Shown here in pieces: positions 1 through 5,076 of a stretch of DNA of 5,076 nt; within the stretch, counting starts at the first letter, position 1; each line of letters begins with the position of its first letter. The notes below the pieces were generated by a model. The model was not told the DNA's origin. It saw only the letters and a list, made by a program, of their open reading frames with translations, and searched no databases. Both the position numbers and the translations under genes were made by a program. This stretch comes from Gammaproteobacteria bacterium (GTDB lineage: Bacteria; Pseudomonadota; Gammaproteobacteria; Nitrosococcales; Methylophagaceae): the NCBI GenBank assembly GCA_002402245.1, contig NVVP01000039.1, positions 1 through 5,076 of the forward strand, written 5' to 3'.

Positions 1-2
1 CA

Positions 3-539
3 GTAGATGATGACTCTTATAATTTGTCTACAACGTTAAATTATAAGTTATCGGAGCTGTGGTCTATAGGCGCAAGAGTAGGTGTTCGACATTTAAATAG
101 TCACCGTACAGACGATTTTGGACTTGATGAAAATAATCGCAGCTCTGGTTTATCCTTTGATATAGATGCTTCTAAAAAAACAGAATTAGATACTTTTTCA
201 ATAGGACTTTCACGTGCGGTATCACCCTCAAGTACGGGCGATGTTAATGAAACAGATAGATTGAATCTGTCATGGTCTAGACAGTTACGTGAGACTATTA
301 ATATTGGTTTAACGGCTAGTTATCAGTCAACAACATCAGCATTAAATGATTCAAATGACACTCGGGATAATATTAGTATTTCCCCTTCGGTCTACTGGAA
401 GTTTGCTCGTAATCTAGGGGTCAATTTAGCGTACAATTATCGACAACAAGAACAATCAGCGTTGAATACTGATGTGAGTAGTAATGCTCTGACACTAAGC
501 CTAAACTACGATTGGGGTGGACGTCGCTCCTCTCGTTAA
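3..539 (+). CDS. Outer-membrane beta-barrel protein of EPS locus (C-terminal part, 5' truncated by window)
   Basis: The frame is open from the window edge to the TAA at 537-539, giving 178 visible residues; the true start lies upstream. The TTG at 24 is only an internal leucine codon. The visible part consists of amphipathic beta-strands of alternating polar and hydrophobic/aromatic residues, paired into about four hairpins. Strands such as LNYKL, ARVGVRH, LNLSWSRQL, NIGLTASYQ, VYWKF and VNLAYNYRQ are joined by polar loops rich in Asn, Asp, Ser and Thr. The last strand, ALTLSLNYDW, is aromatic-rich, as expected near the C-terminus of a porin-like barrel, and is followed by a short basic tail, GGRRSSR. 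Barrels of this sort (putative beta-barrel porin 2 type, or the XrtA/PEP-CTERM-associated outer-membrane protein) are common in EPS operons. A role in outer-membrane export or secretin-like support is inferred from position; exact family membership cannot be settled from this fragment. Confidence 0.8.
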   Translation, partial: VDDDSYNLSTTLNYKLSELWSIGARVGVRHLNSHRTDDFGLDENNRSSGLSFDIDASKKTELDTFSIGLSRAVSPSSTGDVNETDRLNLSWSRQLRETINIGLTASYQSTTSALNDSNDTRDNISISPSVYWKFARNLGVNLAYNYRQQEQSALNTDVSSNALTLSLNYDWGGRRSSR

Positions 540-545
540 TAATAT

Positions 546-550
546 AGAGA
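546..550 (+). promoter_or_regulatory. Weak ribosome binding site for the chain-length gene
   Basis: AGAGA lies five bases before the ATG at 556. It is a poor but plausible Shine-Dalgarno match. It supports ATG 556 over the in-frame GTG at 517, which would place the start inside the upstream beta-barrel gene and add 13 residues before the conserved N-terminus. Confidence 0.4.
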
Positions 551-555
551 ATAAG

Positions 556-2196
556 ATGGAAGATGAATATGTAAAAGGGCTAGGTGATTACCTAGACATT
601 CTTAGACGGCGAAAATACTTTGTTATTATTCCTGCAGTTATTCTAATTATTATTAGTGCTGTAGTGGCTTATATTCTGCCCGCAACGTATAAATCAGAAG
701 GTTTGATTCTGATTGAGTCGCAAGAAATACCACGTGATTTAGTTCGGTCAACGGTGACAAGTTATGCCGACCAACGAATAGAGATTATTAAGCAGCGATT
801 AATGACAACGGGGAAAGTCATGGCGATGGTTAATAAATATAGCTTATACCCTGATATGGTTAAACAATCTCAGGCTGTTTCAACCATTGTGGCCGTATTT
901 AGGCAAAATGTTGATATTAAAATGGTATCAGCAAGTGTAACTGACCCCAATAGTGGTAGAAATAAACAGGCCTCGATAGCATTTACTGTTTCTTTTATGG
1001 ATAAATCACCCGTACTGGCTCAGAAGGTCGCAAATGATTTAGTGACAGTGTTTTTAAATGAAAATGTCCGAACCCGTACAGAAAAAGCAACAGAAACAAA
1101 AAGATTCTTAGAGGAAGAAGCAAACAAATTTCAGCGTAAGGTTCAATTGATAGAGAAGAAAATCGCTGAGTTTAAAGATGAATATAGCGATAGTTTGCCT
1201 GAATTATTGCAGTACAACTTAGATAGAGTTGAGCAATTACAAAGTGAGTATGGAGATACTCAAAACCAAATAATCTCACTGAATGACCAAATAGTGACAA
1301 TGAACCTTGAGTTGATTCATGTACCAGCTTATTTGGATAATCAACAAGGGGCGGCCCAAAGTTACCAAACTCAGGAGCAAGCAACACTTGCTAAATTAAA
1401 AGCTGAGCTGACTGAAATAACAGAGCATTTAACGCAAATTAAGCAACGTTATTCAGCTAATCACCCTGATGTTAAGTCGGTTACAAAGCAGCTTGAATTA
1501 CTTGCGAACAAAGTCGCTGCATCTGAAGCGAAAGGAATAACATTATCATCAAATAAGGTAGGGAGAAGCATGAACCCTGCTTATCTACAGATTAAATCAA
1601 GAGTCGATTCTTCTGAGCGGGAAATAGTTAGATTACGTAATAACGTGGTTGAGCTTAAGTCCAAATTAACATTGTATGAACAACGTATTAAGCAGACTCA
1701 TCAAGTCCAACGAGCCTATGATGACTTAACTCGTGATCATGCAACTAATTTACTTAAATATGAAGAGTTAAGAGCCAAAGAATTAGAGGCTGGTTTAGCT
1801 GAGAACCTGGAGTCAGAAAATAAAGGTGAGAAATTTAGTTTAATTGACCCGCCACAGATACCTAAGAAAGCTGAAAAACCAAATAGGACTAAAATTGTAG
1901 CAATGGGGGTGGTTATGTCTATTGGTATTGGTGTTGGTTTAGCTTTAGCTATGGAGCTTTTATTCGGTGGCGTGCGAGGCTACAAGCAAATATCAGGTGT
2001 CTTAGGTAGTGCGCCCTTAGTTGTTATTCCTTTAATTACTACTGTACAGGATATTCAACTTAAAGCAGCTAATCGAAAGCGTATTCTATTTTTATTACTG
2101 ATCCTGATGGGATTATCAGTGGTTGGCTTTCATTTTCTAATTATGGATCTTGAAGTCTTATGGTTTAAAGTAATGCGTAAAATTAGTTTGTTATAG
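556..2196 (+). CDS. Polysaccharide chain-length determinant, Wzz/GumC family (EPS co-polymerase)
   Basis: This 546-residue inner-membrane protein controls polymer length and couples polymerisation to export. The start ATG 556 gives the Wzz-type N-terminus MEDEYVKGLGDYLDILRRRK, then transmembrane helix 1 (about 21-41) and the P-A-T-Y-K-S-E segment. The periplasmic domain (about 42-446) is rich in coiled coil (about 175-250, 273-320 and 345-415). It carries YSANHPDV (299-306), a common signature of GumC/XrtA-type chain-length proteins, and a GNVR-like region near 385-430. The proline-rich FSLIDPPQIPKKAEKPNR (427-444) precedes helix 2 (about 447-470), as in Wzz proteins. A cytoplasmic stretch containing PLVVIPLI (487-494) leads to a third hydrophobic segment (about 509-529). 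No kinase domain is fused; the kinase is the next gene, 29 bases on. The family assignment is firm. XrtA-subtype membership is likely but inferred. Confidence 0.93.
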   Translation: MEDEYVKGLGDYLDILRRRKYFVIIPAVILIIISAVVAYILPATYKSEGLILIESQEIPRDLVRSTVTSYADQRIEIIKQRLMTTGKVMAMVNKYSLYPDMVKQSQAVSTIVAVFRQNVDIKMVSASVTDPNSGRNKQASIAFTVSFMDKSPVLAQKVANDLVTVFLNENVRTRTEKATETKRFLEEEANKFQRKVQLIEKKIAEFKDEYSDSLPELLQYNLDRVEQLQSEYGDTQNQIISLNDQIVTMNLELIHVPAYLDNQQGAAQSYQTQEQATLAKLKAELTEITEHLTQIKQRYSANHPDVKSVTKQLELLANKVAASEAKGITLSSNKVGRSMNPAYLQIKSRVDSSEREIVRLRNNVVELKSKLTLYEQRIKQTHQVQRAYDDLTRDHATNLLKYEELRAKELEAGLAENLESENKGEKFSLIDPPQIPKKAEKPNRTKIVAMGVVMSIGIGVGLALAMELLFGGVRGYKQISGVLGSAPLVVIPLITTVQDIQLKAANRKRILFLLLILMGLSVVGFHFLIMDLEVLWFKVMRKISLL

Positions 2197-2211
2197 TACT
2201 GTTGAGAACTT

Positions 2212-2217
2212 AGTGGA
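2212..2217 (+). promoter_or_regulatory. Probable ribosome binding site for the BY-kinase gene
   Basis: AGTGGA sits eight bases before the ATG at 2226 in the 29-base gap after the chain-length gene. It matches part of the Shine-Dalgarno consensus and supports that start. Confidence 0.4.
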
Positions 2218-2225
2218 TAATAAAA

Positions 2226-3056
2226 ATGGATAGAATACAAAAAGCACTTGATAAGGCAAAAGAGCAGCAAACTAGAGAAAATGATCTTGATCTGACTAAC
2301 ACGGTTAAAGTAGTTAAGACAAAAGCAGAAGATCCTCTTAAAGTACCGATATCAGGAATATCGTATAGCCAAACTCGAGTAATTAAGCCATCGAATGAGT
2401 TGTTAGAGAAAAAACGCGTAGTAGCGGGGATGTATAACAATCCACAGTCTGCAGTATTTAGAATGCTTCGAACGCAAATATTGAAAAAAATGCGGGTAAA
2501 TAATTGGCAGACGTTAGCTATTACATCTCCTACAGCAGGAGAAGGAAAGTCTCTAGTTTCTTCAAATCTTGCCGTGGCTATTGCAATGGAGCTAAACCAA
2601 ACGGTAATGCTGGTTGATATGGACCTACGAAACCCGAGTATAAGTAACTATTTTAGTTTGGATGCAGAAAAGGGCTTACGAGACTACCTAGAACAAGATA
2701 TTGAGTTAAAAGACGTGCTGATTAATCCAGGAATAAAACGAATGGTTATCTTGCCTGGAAAAGGCCGGGCAGAAGATTCAGCTGAGCTACTGTCTAGCCC
2801 TAAAATGGCACACCTTGTGGATGATTTAAAATCTCAATATGACTCTCGAATGATTATTTTTGATGTGCCTCCAATCTTACAAACAGATGATGTTATTTTA
2901 TCTTCTCAATATTTTGATTGCACTTTATTAGTACTGGAAGATGGTAAAAATAAAGAAGAAGATATTGCCCGGGCATTACAATTGTTGGGGGGGAATAATC
3001 TAATAGGATCTGTGCTTAATAAATCAGATAAACCACCCACACACCAGAACTATTAA
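2226..3056 (+). CDS. BY-type tyrosine autokinase of EPS locus (CpsD/CapB-like, XrtA-associated type)
   Basis: This 276-residue cytoplasmic P-loop ATPase is expected to autophosphorylate on tyrosine and to work with the membrane chain-length protein encoded just upstream. The N-terminus MDRIQKALDKAKEQQ resembles the I..AL.KA opening of XrtA-locus autokinases. The ATPase motifs are complete: Walker A SPTAGEGKS (101-109, Lys108), Walker A' VMLVDMDLRNPS (127-138, Asp131 and Asp133) and Walker B MIIFDVPP (209-216, Asp213). IGSVLNK (260-266) is the usual penultimate strand of this fold. Two features are unusual. The tail ends PPTHQNY, with one terminal tyrosine rather than a cluster. The oligomerisation motif ExxRxxR reads A76-V-F-R79-M-L-R82, without the Glu. 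The stop is two bases before the next ATG, which suggests coupled translation. A ParA/MinD-type protein is excluded by the DxD Walker A', the Walker B DxPP and the context. Confidence 0.92.
   Translation: MDRIQKALDKAKEQQTRENDLDLTNTVKVVKTKAEDPLKVPISGISYSQTRVIKPSNELLEKKRVVAGMYNNPQSAVFRMLRTQILKKMRVNNWQTLAITSPTAGEGKSLVSSNLAVAIAMELNQTVMLVDMDLRNPSISNYFSLDAEKGLRDYLEQDIELKDVLINPGIKRMVILPGKGRAEDSAELLSSPKMAHLVDDLKSQYDSRMIIFDVPPILQTDDVILSSQYFDCTLLVLEDGKNKEEDIARALQLLGGNNLIGSVLNKSDKPPTHQNY
2987..2993 (+). repeat. Homopolymeric G7 tract inside the kinase gene
   Basis: Seven consecutive G span codons 254-256 (Leu-Gly-Gly) of the kinase in otherwise AT-rich DNA. The frame as given reads through to the expected IGSVLNK motif, so there is no sign of an existing frameshift. 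Gain or loss of one G would create a stop within a few codons (GAA TAA after +1; ATA ATC TAA after -1). That would remove the LNK strand and the terminal tyrosine. Confidence 0.6.
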
Positions 3057-3058
3057 TT

Positions 3059-3946
3059 ATGTATACCGAACATTTTGGCTTACACCATAAACCCTTTAAC
3101 TTAGTACCTGATCCCACATTTTTTTACTCAAGTCCTAACCATAAAAAAGCACTGACCATGCTAGAATACGGTTTAATGAGCCATGCAGGTTTTACCGTGG
3201 TGACGGGGGAAATCGGCGCGGGTAAGACAACATTAATTAGAACCTTATTAAAGAAAATAGATGATGATTGTACTATCGGTCTAATTAATAATACACACGA
3301 GTCTTTTGGAGGGCTAATGACTTGGGTATTAGATGCTTTTGATATTGAGTCCGAGGCAACGGATAATGCTGGACGATATCGTGACTATATTAATTTTGTT
3401 GTTGAGCAGTATGCAAAAGGTAAAAAAGTTATTTTAATTGTTGATGAAGCCCAAAATTTATCAGTAAAGTCATTAGAAGAGTTACGATTATTATCTAATG
3501 TGAATATTGATGCTGATATTTTTCTGCAAATAGTCTTAACTGGTCAGCCCGAATTAATTGATAAATTAAACCAACCAGAGCTTGAGCAATTTGCTCAAAG
3601 AATAGGGGTTGAATTTCACTTGAAAGCACTGAGTTATGCTGAAACAGTGAAATATATTGACTATCGACTAGGAGTTGCAGGTGCGACAACACCACTATTT
3701 AGTGAAGAAGCCAGTGCTATTATTTTTTGTTATAGCGAAGGAATTCCTCGAAGAATTAATAGTCTCTGTGATCTTGTACTCGTTTATGCTTTTGCTGATG
3801 ATAAAAAAACTGTAAGTGCTCAAATGGTATTGGATATGTTGATAGAGAAAAAATCATCACGAATTATTAAGCCGGTTGAAAAAGAAAACAAAGAAGTATT
3901 ACAGGTTAAATCATGGCTATTAGAAAAGCATAAGGAGTTACCTTAA
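3059..3946 (+). CDS. ExeA/GspA-like AAA ATPase, XrtA (PEP-CTERM)-associated EPS type
   Basis: This is a 295-residue cytoplasmic AAA+ ATPase. It opens with the hallmark MYTEHFGLHHKPFNLVPDP, which fixes ATG 3059 as the start. It then has Walker A GEIGAGKTT (50-58, Lys56), Walker B VILIVDEAQNL (124-134, Asp129 and Glu130), a sensor-1 strand QIVLTGQPEL (157-166), a likely arginine finger in FAQRIG (Arg181) and sensor 2 GIPRRINSLCD (228-238). In the related secretion protein ExeA/GspA, this module is followed by a transmembrane helix and a peptidoglycan-binding domain. Here the protein ends with a charged tail of about 30 residues and has neither. Stand-alone versions of this length are characteristic of XrtA-associated EPS operons; their precise role is not established. 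The start lies two bases after the kinase stop and has no purine-rich ribosome site, so translation is probably coupled. Family confidence is high; function in polymer export or assembly is inferred. Confidence 0.92.
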   Translation: MYTEHFGLHHKPFNLVPDPTFFYSSPNHKKALTMLEYGLMSHAGFTVVTGEIGAGKTTLIRTLLKKIDDDCTIGLINNTHESFGGLMTWVLDAFDIESEATDNAGRYRDYINFVVEQYAKGKKVILIVDEAQNLSVKSLEELRLLSNVNIDADIFLQIVLTGQPELIDKLNQPELEQFAQRIGVEFHLKALSYAETVKYIDYRLGVAGATTPLFSEEASAIIFCYSEGIPRRINSLCDLVLVYAFADDKKTVSAQMVLDMLIEKKSSRIIKPVEKENKEVLQVKSWLLEKHKELP

Positions 3947-4019
3947 GTTAACTATGTAATAGTAGTCATTAGGCCAAAATTTTAATCTTATTTAATTTGC
4001 CCCGTAAACTAAAGATCTT
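3947..4019. other. 73-base intergenic spacer, no clear signal
   Basis: This AT-rich gap separates the ATPase and glycosyltransferase genes. It holds a short AAAATTTT palindrome (3976-3983). I see no stem-loop with a T-run and no well-spaced -35/-10 pair. A weak TAAAGA (4010-4015) precedes the ATG at 4020 by four bases and may act as its ribosome site. Read-through from the upstream genes is the simplest interpretation. Confidence 0.5.
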
Positions 4020-5076
4020 ATGAAAATACTTATTTTAGCAGAACAATGTAATCCAGTATGGCCGTCACTACCTAGCTTTTCTCACTCTCTGGCTAAATCA
4101 ATTGCAGATAATGTAGATATTGTTTTGGTTACTCATATTAGAAACAAAACTGATATCAATAATGACGAATATCAGTTTAAAGAAGTTATTTATATTGATA
4201 ATGAGTATATAGCAACGCCAATGCATAAGCTTAGTCGGCTTCTTAATTGGATTGGGATTGGTGGCTGGATGACAAATATGGCGCTAACCTACCCTACAAA
4301 TATCATGTTTGAGCGCGAAATAGTTAAAAAACTAAAGGTTAGAATCGAGGCAAAAGAGTTCGATTTTATTCATCGTATTTCTCCTGTATCACCTACTGTC
4401 CCTAGTCCAATTTCAAAATGGACTGATACTCCTTTCATATTGGGTCCTATCAATGGTGGACTTGCCTGGCCGAGTCAATTTAGGAGTGAGATAAAAAAAG
4501 AAAGGGAGATTCTGGTACATATTAGGAATTTTTATAAATATTTACCTTATTATAAGAGCACTTTCAGAAGGTCGGTTAGAATTTTAGCTGCATTTGGGCA
4601 TGTTGAAAGTGATGTTCCCTTAGATGAGCATGGGAAAATAATTCGTTTTAATGAATTGGGTGTTGATACTGAGCAGTATCAACCAAAGGCGAATAAAACA
4701 TATGACAATGACTTGTGTCGGTTTCTTTTTGTAGGTCGCTTAGTGCCTTATAAATGCCCCCATGTTGCGATAAATGCCTTTGCAAATAGTGAAGAATTAA
4801 GAGCTAAACATAAACTCGATATTATTGGCGATGGCCCAGAAAGAAAATCATTACAAAATCTAATAGACAAACATGGCCTTAATGATTGCGTTAAAATTAT
4901 TGGCTGGCTGGAGCAAGACCAAGTTGCCCAATACATGGCCAATTCAGATGTATTTATTTTCCCGTCAATTAGAGAAGTTGGAGGGAATGTATTAATTGAA
5001 GCTATGGCGTCAGGCTTACCATCAATTGTAGCCGCCTATGGAGGGCCTGGAGAGCTGATCGATGGAGAGGTGGGTA
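4020..5076 (+). CDS. GT4-family glycosyltransferase (GT-B fold), 3' end cut by window
   Basis: This enzyme likely transfers a sugar from a nucleotide-sugar donor to the growing lipid-linked EPS repeat unit at the cytoplasmic face. From ATG 4020, 352 codons are open to the window edge; an in-frame TAA at 4005-4007 rules out an earlier start. The N-terminal acceptor domain begins with strand MKILILAEQ, followed by NPVWPSLPS and the strand VDIVLVTHIRNK (32-43). HRISPVSPTVPSP (118-130) and LGPINGGLAWP (141-151) mark a recognisable GT4 subgroup. The C-terminal donor domain has FVGRLVPYK (237-245; Arg240 and Lys245 in the nucleotide-sugar phosphate-binding positions), DIIGDGPE (267-274), FIFPS (312-316) and the EX7E motif Glu319 to Glu327, followed by EAMASGLPSIVAAYGGPGELI (motif from 327). 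Probably only the last few dozen residues are missing. Donor, linkage and acceptor cannot be read from the sequence. Confidence 0.92.
   Translation, partial: MKILILAEQCNPVWPSLPSFSHSLAKSIADNVDIVLVTHIRNKTDINNDEYQFKEVIYIDNEYIATPMHKLSRLLNWIGIGGWMTNMALTYPTNIMFEREIVKKLKVRIEAKEFDFIHRISPVSPTVPSPISKWTDTPFILGPINGGLAWPSQFRSEIKKEREILVHIRNFYKYLPYYKSTFRRSVRILAAFGHVESDVPLDEHGKIIRFNELGVDTEQYQPKANKTYDNDLCRFLFVGRLVPYKCPHVAINAFANSEELRAKHKLDIIGDGPERKSLQNLIDKHGLNDCVKIIGWLEQDQVAQYMANSDVFIFPSIREVGGNVLIEAMASGLPSIVAAYGGPGELIDGEVG

Noticed and set aside
24..26. TTG as the start of the first gene
   Set aside because: The frame is open upstream to the window edge with barrel-like sequence, and a 171-residue protein would be only part of a barrel. 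The gene is truncated by the window.
174..180. A7 run, and other 7-base A or T runs (for example 2483-2489 and 3119-3125), as slippage sites
   Set aside because: Such runs are expected by chance in AT-rich coding DNA and the frames continue normally; only the G7 tract is compositionally unusual.
517..555. GTG at 517 as start of the chain-length protein, overlapping the barrel gene
   Set aside because: The extra 13 residues precede the conserved Wzz N-terminus. ATG 556 has a ribosome-site-like AGAGA at good distance and avoids the overlap.
1172..1387. Minus-strand ORF of 71 codons inside the chain-length gene
   Set aside because: It lies opposite a well-supported gene, resembles no family I know, and has no ribosome site or context; it is a shadow of the coding strand.
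2210..2440. Minus-strand ORF of 76 codons over the start of the kinase gene
   Set aside because: It is antisense to the conserved kinase N-terminus, has low-complexity Ser/Leu/Phe content typical of shadows, and no supporting signals.
3495..3695. Minus-strand ORF of 66 codons inside the ATPase gene
   Set aside because: It is antisense to the conserved sensor-1 and arginine-finger region of the ATPase, with no independent evidence.
3947..4019. Possible internal promoter or terminator before the glycosyltransferase gene
   Set aside because: I found no -35/-10 pair with 16-18 base spacing and no GC-rich stem followed by T-run; the AAAATTTT palindrome is too short to mean much.
4748..4942. Minus-strand ORF of 64 codons inside the glycosyltransferase gene
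   Set aside because: It is antisense to the conserved donor-binding domain of the glycosyltransferase; a shadow frame.

Overview
This window is a slice of an exopolysaccharide (capsule/EPS) assembly operon from a Gram-negative bacterium, probably a gammaproteobacterium. An outer-membrane beta-barrel gene indicates a Gram-negative cell. The DNA is clearly AT-rich by eye. The set of proteins (split chain-length regulator and BY-kinase, ExeA-like ATPase, GT4 glycosyltransferase) is typical of proteobacterial EPS loci, especially those linked to the exosortase XrtA/PEP-CTERM system. The genus cannot be told from the sequence alone.

Layout: all five genes lie on the + strand and are tightly packed. 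(1) 3-539 is the C-terminal part of an outer-membrane beta-barrel protein whose start lies before the window. (2) 556-2196 is a Wzz/GumC-type chain-length determinant (polysaccharide co-polymerase). (3) 2226-3056 is a cytoplasmic BY-type tyrosine autokinase (CpsD/Wzc-C-like). (4) 3059-3946 is an ExeA/GspA-like AAA ATPase of the type found in XrtA-associated EPS loci. (5) 4020-5076 is a GT4 (GT-B fold) glycosyltransferase that runs off the right edge. The gaps are 16, 29, 2 and 73 bases. No terminator hairpin or convincing promoter separates the genes, so one transcript is the simplest reading.

How they fit together (inference from the families): the glycosyltransferase adds sugars to the lipid-linked repeat unit on the cytoplasmic side. 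The chain-length protein, anchored in the inner membrane with a large periplasmic coiled coil, governs polymer length and export. The separate kinase docks on it and cycles through phosphorylation. The AAA ATPase has an accessory energising or assembly role that is still poorly defined. The beta-barrel protein may serve the outer-membrane step.

There are no RNA genes, insertion sequences, CRISPR arrays or other mobile elements, and no gene-free stretch over 300 bases. The most noteworthy details are in the kinase: its tail has only one terminal tyrosine instead of a tyrosine cluster, its oligomerisation motif is degenerate, and a run of seven G lies where slippage in either direction would remove the tail. 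I did not find a clearly new system; the window reads as a variant of a known type of EPS locus.
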